Assembly (NCBI GenBank): GCA_004794655.1
Contig: SMMW01000606.1
Coordinates: forward strand, 1,385,501-1,449,500
DNA: 64,000 bases
From: Marisa cornuarietis
Lineage: Eukaryota; Mollusca; Gastropoda; Architaenioglossa; Ampullariidae
Direction: 5' to 3'
Of this stretch, positions 36,064 to 50,300 are shown one piece after another. The position numbers and the translations under genes are program-made. Under the pieces are notes generated by a model, which worked only from the letters and a program-made list of their open reading frames with translations, had not been told where the DNA came from and did not search any database. Position 1 is the stretch's first letter. Every line of letters begins with the position of its first letter.

Positions 36064-39000
36064 TTAGAAGGAACCAGTTAGGACGGCCACCCATATGGCG
36101 TCAGCCGTGCAGTCGATGTACTGAGCAATGTTGTCACAGATATACACCGTCTTTTCCGAGAGCTGGTAGTACAAGGTTAGTTGCTTCGCATCTGTGCAAA
36201 GAAGGGTAAAAGATCATTTCATTTTTTTTAAATGTTATACGTACTACAAGGACATTTCTCAAATTCTCCTCAATTTTGCCGATTTATTTCAGACAAACGT
36301 CAGGTGGATACATAAATACAATAACTATTCTTACCTGGTTCAAAGTAGCTATAGATTTTGATAGGAACAGGCTGGTTTTTGATAGGAACACCTCGAGAAA
36401 GAGACATGGGCAGAACGGCGCGAATTCCGCTCTCATCCACCTGCAACAGGAAGGATAAAGTCCATTAGCCAGTTTGCTAGCGTATCTTTTGGGTACACGT
36501 GGAAACACAAATATACGCACATGATGCATATATACACGTGTGTATAAATGAATGTGCGTGTCTATAAACATAATATGTGCCTATACATCAGGACCTAATC
36601 TTTGCATCATGATAGGACATGGTTGAACTTTGAAGGTATGCAGGACTTCTTTTTTAACCACTGGTTGCGCTCAGGTTAATTTAAGGTGCAAAGTGCCAAG
36701 TTATAGTGAACAACATTTAAATCCTCGAGATGAAACTGAAATGATGGAATGGAAGAACAGGCTTACTTCGTCGTAATATAGTGTATATTTTCTGTAGCCT
36801 TCTTCTGTCTGTCTGCAATTTAGGACCGAGTAGTTGCTATTAGTGATGTCAACGAAATAGCCGGTAGGGATCCCAACTTCAATGATAGTCATTCCCCCTG
36901 TCTGACCATCAATGCGTTTGGCCTCCACGATTAAAATGAAAGCTTTCTTACTGGCCTTGAAAATTTGGTAGGTCATATTAAATGTCTTAGATGTTGAAGG
37001 CTGGTTAACATTGTACTCCATGACAACCTGGAGACCGAAACAAGAAGCATGCAGCCGTTTACTATGTATATATCACATCAAACATTTATTTAGCCTAACC
37101 GCCAATCTTTTTATTCAGCTTTATGAGAGAAATAAAAACCATTTTATCACGAAATGACAACAATGTTAGATCTAAGGTTTGTAGTGGATGCTTCAAAGCC
37201 GCCCTTAAGAATCTGACAGTACTAACATATCTTGTCCTCTACAGATGTCATCACTACCATGGACTGCATAATAAACAAGTAAATAAACTGGATAGAAAAG
37301 TATTTTGTCAAGTTTTCTTACTTACCTTTGCCTCTGGAAATCCACGAAAAGTTCCATTAGTGGACGCCGAAATGTTTACTTTAGATGGAACGTCGCCATT
37401 CTGAAAACACACGGCACAAGTTTAGTTAAAAGAGATTCTTTGTGTATTTTACTGACTCTACGTAAAAGTTGCAAATAGGTTAACCTTCTTCTTGAAAAGA
37501 GATATGTAAATGAATTAGTTATAAACGAGAAAAATCTGGTTGAAGAGGTGAATCGCATAATCTAAATGAACTTCACTTTAAAATTACAAATGTTGAAATA
37601 TGTTGTGCACATTTTGTGACCTCACCACAATGGTCAGTTCAACGATTTGGAGCAAAAGCTTCGTCGATTCGTCGATGATCAAGTCTTTCTTAAATCCTTG
37701 CCCTCCTGAACTCCAACTGACTGCGACCTTGAAAGGGAAGGCTATAGGACTGTGCTGCTCAATAGCCATTTCAGCCAAGGCCTGAAGGCCGACCACTGTG
37801 TCCTTTGACAAAAACATGTAATTTGAACGGTACAAGAAAAAACACATTTGCCTTGTTCAAAGATTCCCAGGAGTGCTTATATTGATATCGGTGACGCAAA
37901 ATTATCACGTTTTTCTTGAACTAGTCGATTCATATTAACATCTTTTTCTTATTGTAGAAAAAGCGAAGATAAAATTGTTAATAAGCGACATCACTAAAAA
38001 TAGACTGCCTTTTTATTTGATGGGCAGGATTTATCCTTTCATGGAGAACCCGAAGATATGGCCGATCCGATCGTGTATCTTTCCCTAATCCCAAGTCTTT
38101 TGTTATAATCCGCATCTCACACGAACGTTGAAAACATCTTCGTTAGCCTCGTTGTTTGTTTAAACCAGTTAGTGCAGTTAAAACATAATTGTCAAGCATA
38201 ATCAGTAATATTATCTTATATCAAAATATAGACCAAGAAGTCACATAACACACAAGAAAAGAAATAGGCACAGGAAAATGGATTGTGTGATGGATCTCTA
38301 TTGAAAACCAACTTAATCCCTGCAGATCAGTCATTTAAAGATGCAGCGATAGGTCACCTGGGTAGACACGAAGCCGCCATTTGGTCCACGCATTTCCAGC
38401 AGCCAGCGAAGAATGGATAGAGATCCTGCTACGTCCTTTCGCAAAACGTGCGTCAGCAGGGCATACGATGTCATCTCTATGTTTAGGGCTGTTGTGTTCG
38501 CATTCCTTTCCCAGTATCTTTTATCACTATCTGCATAAAGACATCATATATATATATATATATAATCGTTCGGTAAACTCTGTTCAGCCATACAACAGTC
38601 TATTGTCTCATGGCATTTGAAGATTATGTGCTTATTAGCTCTGATCACTTTTTTTCCTCTGTAGGTTGATCTCCGTCAGGTTCTCGAGATAAATTCATTT
38701 CGGGCTATATTCCTTATTTTTCTTTGTTCCTGTTGTACTTACCTCCGGTTACAAGCGATAAGCTCTTTGTCATACTAAGTCGAACGTAAAACTGAAAGGT
38801 TTCGACGAAAGAATTTTCCGTTTTATGCTGTGGGATCGACTCTCTAGTCAGGCACAGAAACTTACAAACCAAATTCTAGAGCCGTTCAAAGGAGAACACG
38901 CCTGTTCCGCTTTAATTTATGTGTGGTCGTTTGCGTGTGTTGTATGTATGTATGGGAGGTGATGTGCCAAACGAGGTGACATAGTGTCTAAAGCGCAATG

Positions 39001-42000
39001 AGATGATGGTATGTTGCGGACTACAAGAACAGTGGTGCTTTTATGACTAACAATAAATCAGATGTTATGCCTAATATCACAATACATCAACTGCTCATCG
39101 AAGTGAGGCAAAACACAATGTTTAGAAGAAAACAGTGCTGCTGACACAAGCGTTACCAGTGACGTGTGATACTTATTACACAAACCTTTTGTTTTGACTC
39201 TTTGCTTTAAGCGTTCGAAGGCGACATCTCGATAATTGCTGGCAACTAGATGTAACGCGTACGTCACGATGGCCAGGTCATAGGAGTCGCTGAGTAATGA
39301 CAAACGCACTTCCAAGTATTCGCGAGCTTTGTCAACACCATTCTGCAACTTTGTAAAAAGAACCCAGAAAGTCATACCCCTATGGTTGTAATGCGCGTGA
39401 GTTTTCCTGGAGTTTAATATTACTAGGAAATTCGAAAGGAACGTGTTAGGGCTACGTTTTACTTCTGATTTAGTAACTGAAGACAAAGCATGCCTTATGC
39501 GACTTATTCGTTGTTGACAAGACATACTGCTTACATTCGTCTGTTCCGTGTCATTCAGATCCTTAAATTTGTTCTTGGCCTCAGCAAGGGATATAAGAAT
39601 GAAGGCCGTCATTGCCTCTCCTTTCGCAGATCCACCCTGTCACAAACCAGGGATTGTGTAATGCAGTCAGATTTTGCGATCACTAATTAGCCAGAAAATG
39701 GATTTAAAAATAAGAATATTTATTATTGTTGCACAACAGCCAAACTGTTTATCTACCTATTTATGGCATTATGGCACGCGCATAGACACACAGCATGTAA
39801 CTTGCTGTAATATTAAAGGCAACTTGAAAGTTAAACAGTTATCAAAATGTCTGTAATACGCTCTTGTTAGTAAAGCTAGTCAGCCATAATGATGCTACAT
39901 ATAAATATTCACTGTATTCTCATCCTTTGAGATCTTTTTGACACTACAGGAACTATTTGTGGATTCGTTTCCTTTAAGGATTTAATTCAGGTAACACTTA
40001 ACAACAACTTGTTTAGAAAGCTGAACAGAACGCAAAAAACATATTTTATATTAATAACGGAGCAAAACAAAAAGTCTTACGGCAGGATTTTTGTACAGCA
40101 CATGACTGTCACGATGTTTTCAATAATCGTAATCTCACCTTCATTTACAAAACTGTTTTAATTAGAAGACTACATCAGAAAGTTTTGCTTGCTTAATAAA
40201 GCAAATTAAGTATTCGATTAACATTTAGTTTTCTTTAATGTTATGCCTAACATGACTACCTGCATTTCTTTATGGTAGACATTTCCTGGCTCTGGAAAGG
40301 AGCCATTGGAATTCTGCCGCTGTAGAATCCACCTTATTGATGATTTGATGATGTTACCATCAATAGTAATAATACTGTTCTTCAGTCCAACAGCCTGGAC
40401 AAAACATTTGGTCACGAAAGCAGTCAACCTAGGAAAAAAGTTGTATAGTTGGAATTTTTTTTTTAGTATTATTATCCTTAACAATTGTGTTCGAGACACT
40501 CTTTCAAAGGCGATTAAGAAAAGAATCTAATAAACCACTTTTTGAAGTCCGCATAAAACTGTTTGATATGTTGAGGATTTCTATCTTTGGTAGTATCATT
40601 CTGCTACTGCAAATTTTTCATGCGGGGGAAACCATCGAGGAGATAAAGCATCGCAAGGAAATGGAACAGTTAAGTAGCTACTGTTTATAGAATGAATCCC
40701 AGACACTTAATCCCCAGACACTTAATCTCCAGACACTTAATCCTCAAAATGAAATTTCAACTCAAAAAATTATGAAGTGAATGAAAAATTGAATTCAAAT
40801 TCAAATAATACTTTACTTCAACATTTATAACATCCCAGTCTTACGAGAGTTACCCAGAGTTACCACGCAACACATTTCTCTTACGGTTATAATATTTATA
40901 GTTCACAAAATAGCAGTTTTGAGTGTTGTGTCGCGATTTGGGGATTAAGTGTCTGGGGATTAAGTGTCTGGGGATTAAGTGTCTGGGGATGAAGTGTCCG
41001 GGGATTAAGTGTCCGGTCACCTTATAGAATATATTTGAAAACTAAAAAAATTATTTTAATATCTCTTAAAAAGTGCTGCTAATGATAAACAGACTAAGTC
41101 ATTTCGCGTAGTAATTAGTCCCTTCCATCTCCACGTCTATCTTTTTGATGAAAGGGTTTGCTTCCTATCTTCAAGACGATTAGGTTGGAACAGTGTCATC
41201 CTCAAGAAATCGTTTTGTGCAGTTTCTGAGATTATTCTAAAGTATTATATTATGTGATATTTGTATATACTATCACATATATAATAATACAATATTTGTT
41301 ATAATATTTTATGTTTATTTTGCATGAGTTGTATTTCTTCAGAACATTCTCGCTTAAGTACGCCTTTGTGCAAAGTAATGAGAAATAAGAGAAAATATAA
41401 CATTCTGTAAAGTGTATAGAGACTTAAGATTGCACATAATAATACTCGTCCTTCACGCACATAAGAATTGTCTCTTGTTTCCGTTTTATTTTCTTTATTT
41501 TTTATATTTCTTGTTTATATTCTTATTGCTCATCTTTTTATTCAGGGTACATAATGCAACCAGCTAAAGTGTCCCAAGAAGCAGAAATATAGTCGTGTAC
41601 TCTGTTGAATATATTCAACGTATCAAACCACGTACTGTATATGTTTGAGCCTCTCCCGTAAATTAAAAAAAAACACATAAAAATGATTTTATAGAGGAAA
41701 TAATTTTCAAGTGCTTCAAGTACCCATACACTGCTTCACATTTATTGGTGTGCTGCGTCTCTAAATTCTCTTAAACATTCATCTAAAAATAAAGTGCATT
41801 TGCTGATTATAAACAAATGGATACACCAACCACATGGAGCCAGATCTGTCTTTCTGCCCCCACACACTAAATGACCCGTCTTGGCGAAGATATTTGATCT
41901 CCTGTTGGTAGCCTGTGAGCAGAAAGGACGCAAGATATAGGTTTGTGCTTTAGAGTGTTCTTTCAGAGTTACTTGTCCATATAAAACAGGGAAAAGTCAC

Positions 42001-43809
42001 GTGACAGCCATCTGGTAAGTGAACTACTATGGATATGAAACGTGAGCTCTGCTTGCCGATACAGAGAGCAGAATCCACAGCAAGTGGCAGAGAAATTTAC
42101 AAATGAATGATGAAGGACTTTCATAATCTGGCAGAGGGCATCAATGTAACATTTTCATCTTGCCTTATTTCTTCATTTCGCACTTAAGTGGATTTTCTTT
42201 CAGTCCGTTGCTGCTTTGCTTTAGTTTATACGAATCATGAATTTTGAACTACTCAAAAGGCACCATGAGAGTTACTCTTCTTGTTTCCATAGGAACCAAC
42301 CGTAAAAACGGAGAGCAAATCCAATTTTCTGAAGTATGGTGTATTTTTCACATCCATCGCGTCAAAAAAACTCTCAAATAACGTTCACAAACGGCTTCAT
42401 AAATAAGTTTTAACAAATTTAAAATACCGATGTAAACCAATGCCTTTAAAATTTACTTTTATCTATCAAAAAAGTTGTCGATATAATTCAATATTCAATA
42501 AGTACTACTAATATTACATAGAAAAGAGCTACTCGCTAATCGTGTTTTATTCTAAGTTGTGTCTGTGTTGTGGTACGCGGTTCTACTCACCTGTCAACAG
42601 ATATCTCTGTATTTTCTCTTGAAGCGCTGGCCTGTATAAATTTGTTTTCTGCAAATAGTTGACTAGAAAAATGTTGGAAGCAAAAAACATCATATTCTGT
42701 TCTCCACAGCCGTAAGGCAGTCTCAAAATGTCTTCCAGGCTTGTAATCACTTGCACCAGTAGGTTTGCTGCCATGAAGAATTTTTCAGAGTGGACAACGG
42801 ACATTTTCAAAAGATAGAAATTCAATCAACGATAACAAACACAGAAATATATCTCATGTTCTGCCTGTTATCTATTATTCATCTTTCCAACTAAGTCAAT
42901 GAGATTTGCAACCATCTTTTTTTCTGCTAACCGTCTACGCATTAGGTTATTTATAGTGGATGTACAGGGAGAATTTTTGAGAGTTTGAAAGTGGTGTCCG
43001 CTTAAAAGTCTTGATGGGGCCAGTTCTTCGCATTTTCGTTTTCTTCTTGGATTTGTTGTGCTTGTGGTATCTCTTGTGCCTAGTTAAACTTTTTCATCGG
43101 CATTTTGTTTAACTGGTTACCTGGCTGTGGATTTTATTTCTTTCTATGATACTTTCAATTTTCTCATCACCGTTAACCCCGCTGGCTAACGCCATCACAG
43201 TTTCTTCACTTTTACAAGTCGTCCCTGGGATAGACTTTACAACTGTGCCAGTCATGCGTTTCAACATTGTACTGCAATATCTGCTTTGTGATGATCAGGA
43301 TATTCTCCTGACACTTTGGTCTACGTGTTTGATTATTGATATGTTCTGCTCCAGTCCAATGACTGTGGATCTGTCTCACTGACATTTTGGTCTTTGCATG
43401 TCATCCGGCAGAAGAACGACCTGATATTTCCATTGACTTTACAGAGCCACAGAAATTTTGTCTGCCTTGTGTTTTTGTGTTTGTAATGAGCGGAGAGCCT
43501 GGCTTTGGCTGGGATACCGCGCTATAAAAGCTCACACAGTTATTATTATTTTAATCAATTATAATACTGTATACTGGTATTAGTGTTTGGGGGTTTCACT
43601 CAAGTTCAAGGATTCCTGTGCTAACTGGGACCTTTCCCAAGCGTAGCAAGGGAGGGAACCCTAGTTGTGTATCCCCTACTACAGTAAACCTCATCCGACC
43701 CGTTATCTTTCTCTTTTGCTTGTGGTTCTTTGTCACATACTACGCACCCACACTTTCCCCTGTGATTTTTAGTTTAATCTTTTTTCCCTCCTCCTCCTCC
43801 TCCTCCTCC

Positions 43810-43878
<69 letters not shown>

Positions 43879-46800
43879 CTATATAAAGGGCAATAAGAGC
43901 GCACGACGTGTCCATTAGCTTACTCAGGCACTACAAACATGAGTGTCCGGGTGCTAAAGCATCTATTTACATGCGCGTTGATGTTACACGTTACCAACCA
44001 GTAATCTTGACCTTGATGACCTGTGACCCCTGCACTGTTTGAGGAGGGAAGTTCAAGAGGACAGTTTTCGTAAACGGCACGTTTGGCTTGGCTTCAAGGA
44101 GATGAGTGATTGTACGAACTTCAGGTGACCCCTCAGGCTTTATAAACAAACAAAACAAATAAAATGAGATGCACAGCAAAGTCAAGGCTCTTAAGGAGCG
44201 ATAATCCATTCACTGCTCCGTGTTTGATTAAAAAGAAATTAACATTGTGCATAAGTTTTCTGCATTAAAATGACACATACAAGTGTACATGAGGTTGTTA
44301 CAAATGTTCTTCACTGGCCACTTCTAAAGAAGAGTACTAATCCGAAAGTTAAGCTTTAGTCTGATCATCTGCTAGAAAGGATTTCGTTTAGGTTGACAGA
44401 TTTTCCCTACTTTTATGAGATTGTATCCAAGTTTGATTACGTACAGACGATTTCCTCTAATTTACAAGAATCATTAGAATGGTATTTTTGCAGATTACAG
44501 ATCAGTTCTGCATCTCAGATTTCATTGCATTTTGCACGAAGCATCGTGGTCCGACTTAACGACATACGCACAGACATTCATCGTTGACTATAGAAGCTCA
44601 GGAAGATCAGAAGAAGAAAGAAGAAACCACTCTTATCGAAAAAGAAGAAAATCGCACGATACAAAAAGCTCACCCACCTCTACCTTCAGGATGTGCTCTA
44701 CTGCGTCTCCAGGAACTGAAGATGTGAGGCTGAAGCGGATAGAGAGATTACCTACTTTTGTCGGAGTAAAGCAGAAGTCTGTTTCTTTGAAAGTATTACT
44801 TTTGACCTGGGCAAAACAAACATCCATAAAAATATCCAAATTAGTTAAATATAGAAATGCTGTCAAACAAAGATATTGATAACTATCTAACAATCTCTTC
44901 AAAACAACAATTTTTCGTAGAACTATCTTGTAAACAATAATATCTTGTAAACAGTAGTTTCTCTGATGATATTGAAGTAAAGAATAGTATTTAGCATGCC
45001 ATCCTTTATGTCATTTACTTCCTATGGTGTTGAAAGTGATGAAGGTAGGAATTGATCTTTCCACTCAGGAGCTCTTAATCATCGATCAAGGTAGGCCAAA
45101 GTGGAGAGTACAATCAACCGCTGCATCTACCCCTGTGTTTCCCCTGCGAATAGTATCGACGGACCAATATATTCGGTACCAGTCAGGGGATAAATGAACT
45201 AATGTTGAAAATACAGCCGGCATTGGACGAGAAGGAACTCAAAGAATGTTTGCTTTTCTTTCTCAATACGTGCACGTATGTTAGTACGGTCCCCAAAGAA
45301 GTCCCCATATTTTCTGACTCCCCTCAAGCTTTTTCTTTTTGTTTCTCTCTCATGCTACCCTGCACGCAGCAAGATATTGGTATTGATATTGCTTATTCTA
45401 ACATCAAGACAAGGGTGGATTACAAAGTTATTCTTCACATATAATTGACCGTATTCTCACCTTTTATCATACTGATAAGTATAGATATTGATATTGATAA
45501 GCGTAGAGACATGTGCTCATAGTCACAGGAGGGAACTGAGGTAAGTGATCATGCTTTTCAGTAAAAAAAACTAAAGCAAAGTATGGCTATAAGGAAGACT
45601 AATAAAGAGTCATGTGCAAAGTCATGAGCGAAATTAAACATTACTGACATAATTATTTATGTTCCATCCCGTACTATTGACAAGTTAATTAAACCACTCA
45701 CGGTAGGCAATCCCTATGTTCACTAGGCTATAGTCGTACAAAAATCTGTAAAAAATACTCTTGCAGATGACACAAAGTCTTTGTAATTAAACAGTCTCAT
45801 ACTTAAAAAGTATATATGTATATACACGTACAAAACCAATATCTTGGTTCACGGTGGCTTCTTGGCGAAATGGGATATATTTTTTAGGGTTACCAGGTAC
45901 TGGTTGCAGCAAAATGTTGTTTAAGCCAGCAGAACGGCCAAGCGTCAACAGCATCTGGTGAGCAAAGACATGACATTGTTGAGTGTAAAATCAATACATT
46001 GACAACTCATCAATGGTATTAATAACAAAAAAAGAACATGCTCAAAATGTCAACAATTACCTGTAAAGATGTGTTGTAGTAGTTGAAGGCGAGGGTTCTC
46101 AGACAGATGTCCTCTCCACGAACTGCAGAGTACGGCAAGTCTAAGCTGACAAACACATCTTGAAATGTCGTCAGCTACCATAGACAGAAATATTTCTATG
46201 TCTGATAACAGGAATTTCTAATTCACTTCTTTCTGTTTTAGTTCAAAAGTGAATTATCGAGTTACCATCAAAGATTTTAAGACGACAAGCAGATAAGCAT
46301 TTATGCAAAAATACCAACAGCGTCAGTCCTTCCTTGCATGTAAAGTTGTGTACCCTGACATTCTAAATTCTCACATTTTAATGCAATGCCATCCTTAACT
46401 TTAAAGCTGTTGGTGAGTTCAGAATGTTACTTCTGACTACCAGGATATTTACATGTGGTCTGCCTTGTCTTCGGCGCAAAGAAGTTTTCGAGGTGCGGGG
46501 TATAAACATTAAAGGTATATTCCCTTGCCACTAGAGGGAAGAAGGAACAAACCTCGGCGGCCTGGGGGACGACTGAGAGTCCGTCCTCTGGGTGCACAGC
46601 GAAGGCTGTAGTCAGCCAAGTGGTAATTGTATCCGGGGCAGTAACCTCTTTCATAGAAACGCCGCTCGACCTAAGAAGACACGATACAGAGCTGTGCAAG
46701 TATAGTGTTCTGCTAGCTCCACGTGTTCGAAATTTATAATTTTCTCCAAAATCATTAATGTGTAAGAAATAATTAATTTACATACTTAAAACTTCGTTAT

Positions 46801-47299
46801 ATCTATAATGAAAAATTTAGTGGGGTAATGAAGGCTTCCATTGAGTGGGACATGACATTTTTTACAGGTACCTAGCTTAAAATATGTTGTTACGCCTAAT
46901 TAGAGTTTCACCCAGCCTTCTTTCTATGTGGATAGGTTGTATGGGAGGTATCATCATCATTCTTTTTTAAAGAATACGAGTTCTTTTTATATCAGAATAA
47001 GGATTAAGAAAGTTCGTGCACGCCCTGCACGCGTGTACAACAAGTTGAGAGGTACATCAGTGTTAACGACAATAGAATCTAACCGTTACGCTCCAAACAC
47101 CCGTAGATGAACAGCTTTGCAACACTTAAATCAGGAAAGACTATCTTTCCAAATATATCCCCATAGACAGAAGCTATTTCAAAAAGGGGTTTTGAGAGAG
47201 CGACAGAAGTATCAAAGTAGAGTTTAAAGCAGTTGTTCTCTTCGTGTATTGGTATCTTACTGTGTATTGGGCTTGTTTGTCTGCTTCCCGAATGTATGG

Positions 47300-47345
<46 letters not shown>

Positions 47346-50300
47346 ATGTATATATGCATTGCACAAGTGTATGTGTATAAGACTGTGCGTGTATGCGTAT
47401 GTATGTGCATATATGTGGCTGTGTATCTGTGTGGATGTACATTGTTCCCTCTGTGCGTGTTCACTTTTCATCAAGCACACTCGCTTTGAATAAAACATCG
47501 GCTCAAGACTTTCAATCAGTAAAGCATATTTTAGACTGTAAGTATTACATACCCTATTTTCACCATCTCCCACAGCCATGTTTCAGGAAAATAAGTGCGA
47601 ACATACTCCACTTCGACATCGGGCATATATGGCTTCTCACTTCTATCGAACTCAGGTAGGCTGAGCGGGATGCTAGGAGAGACCTTTGGTTTGCTGCAAA
47701 TACGACATCTAAATAGTACATCTGCAAATAGCACATCTGAATCAGCTAAAACTGAGAGAAAGGTTCATCCCAAGCACAAGCACAAAAACGAAAAGGGTAA
47801 GGGTGAGCTGGGGAAGTTCCTCAAGGTGAGCATCTATTCCTACCTGTAAGCAGCGCCAATCTATAGCACCTGCCTCTTTATTGTGACGTTTTTCACATAA
47901 ATAATGATCACATTATTCGCATGAGTTAATTATTAAAGACATTAAGAAAGCATTGTGTCAGCAAACAGTAAAAAATTCGGAATATTCTTCTGACAATTTG
48001 AAAAGACTTGAAATTGTCTTTCTTTGTTTCTTTTTAATAATAGTATATTTTATCCCAAATGTTCCCGGCGCTTACAAAGCTCTACGCCTACCATCGCTTG
48101 GAGCGTCGTATCAACAGCATTCTCCTGGTGCCGGTGTATGACAGAAAGTCGGCGATTTACACCTGTGGTGAAGACAGTAAAGTGCTGGACAGAAGAAAGC
48201 ATTACCCGCCTGCAGGGCTGCTTCGATTGCACAGACTGGCAGGTTTTCTATAATTCCAGTGACAATCTAGATGACGTGGCTGATCTTGTGTCTTCCTACA
48301 TCACTTTGTGTATGGACACAATCATACCCTCCAAGGAAAATGTCATCTTTCCTAATAATAAACCCTGGGTAACGAAGGACCTCAAATCTGTATTGAATAA
48401 TAAGAAGCGTGTATTTTATACTGAAACTGTACATGACAAAAAACTGCTGAACAGGGAGGTGCGGGATGCCATTAGGGAGGCTAAGAATAGGTACAAAGAT
48501 AAAGTTGAGCTGCAGTTCAGTAGTGGTGACCTCAGGGCAGCATGGCATGGTATTAAGAACATGTCCTCTGTCAATCGCAAAGAAAACATTCTGAAAAACA
48601 GTGGCACTTGATGAGTATGATATTCCCAACGTGCTTAGTTCTTTTTATGCCTGCTTTGAGAAACATGACTTCTCTCTCAATGTTTAAAAACTAAAACAGT
48701 CTCTGGTCCCTGAGCATGGGTTGGTGATTGCCCAGTCCTCTATCAAAGATCTCTTGAGGCGAGTAAGTGTTAACAAGGCTCCGGGTCCAGATAGGATCTG
48801 TGGAGGCACCCTCCATTACTGCGTCGAAGAACTTAGCGGAGTTTTACAGCATCTATTCCAGCTGTCTGTAGATTCTGGTCATATTCATGATATTTGGAAA
48901 CTTTCACACATTGTGCCTGTCCCAAAACATCACGAGGCCTAGTCAACCCAACGACTTCAGACCAGTCACTATTACCTCAATCGTCATGAAATCCCTTAAG
49001 AAAATCGTAAGAAGTGAGGTTATGACTGCTGTTGATCAATATATTGATCCTCAGCAGTTTGACTATAGAGCTGGAAGAGGTGTCGATGATGCTAAGCTGT
49101 TTATACTAAATACTCTGTACAAACATCTGGAGAAACCTAAAGCTCATGCCAGACTTCTCTTTGCTGATTGTTCTTCTGCTTTGAACACTGTGCAACATCA
49201 CTTGTTAGTGCAGAGTCTAGTCTCAGACTTTCATCTCTCCCACCAACTAACTCTCTGGATCCTGGACTTTTTAACAAACAGGCAGCAGAGAGTTTCTGTT
49301 AATGGTCTTCTCTCAGATCCTGTTGTAACATGTACATGTTCCATTCAAGGCTGTTGCCTGTCTCCACTACTGTTCATACTCTATACTGTCAGTTACATAA
49401 GTACTACTGATAGGAACTTTCTGATAAAATTTGCTGATGATTCTGCCTTGCTGACACTTTTGTATGATAATGAAAACTTTCACAGTGGCGCTCTTCCTGA
49501 CTTTGTCCGCTGGCGTGACGAACACTTCCTTGTCTTGAATGCCTCAAAGACTAAGGAAATGATCCTCGATTTTCGGATGAACAAGCCTGAGACATCAGTA
49601 CTATCCATTATGATGCCATTGAGGCAATCGACTCTTACAAATATTTAGGTACCATTTTCGATCACAAGCTTAAATGGGACATCAACACTGACATGATCCT
49701 CCGTAAGAGCCAACAACGCCTGTAACTCCTACGGAAACTCAAATATTTCTCTGTCAGCTCTGCTATTCTCACACGGTTCTATCAGTCCTTCATTGAATGT
49801 ATTATCACCGTACCGTGATCTTGTACTAGCTTGAGACGACCTAAGGTCACCAACTGTATCCACTGTTGCTGGGAATGTGTGTGTGTGTGTGTGCGTGCGA
49901 GAGAGAGAGAGAAATTCTTTCAACGTGTATTATCTCTTTTAGATCATGTATATGTATGTATTACTGCTAGTATGAGGACTATCTGGAATTGCCCTTTTGG
50001 ATAAATAAAGTTGTATTGTATTTGTGATGTACACCTGCTTTATAAATAACAGCGTCATAGGCGTAGCACTGTACGATTTGCGTTTTGCACCTGCAATCAG
50101 CATATGCTCCGAAATTCCATTCAACCATAAAAAACTGGACGTTGCTGAGTTTTTTGCGCGTCAGTGCGAGCTGACCTAAAACAATTTGAAGTTCTTGGAC
50201 AATCCTCATTTATCTTCTCACTCTAGCAGTTTTAACGCCTTAGAGGACGGAGTCTTAATTTCAAGCTATACGCAGAATATACATACATTTTTATAAGTTA

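Noticed and set aside
39058..39612. 184-codon continuous minus-strand ORF as a single exon
   Set aside because: It reads through an intron; the TEP alignment and GT-AG signals split it into exons 39636-39535 and 39342-39186.
43618..43896. 92-codon ORF with a long poly-Ser run
   Set aside because: Reading of the (TCC)n/(TCA)n microsatellite; no flanking family sequence, and it lies within a TEP intron.
47244..47489. Cys-Val repeat ORFs near 47.3 kb
   Set aside because: They come from the (TG)n microsatellite in the TEP intron.
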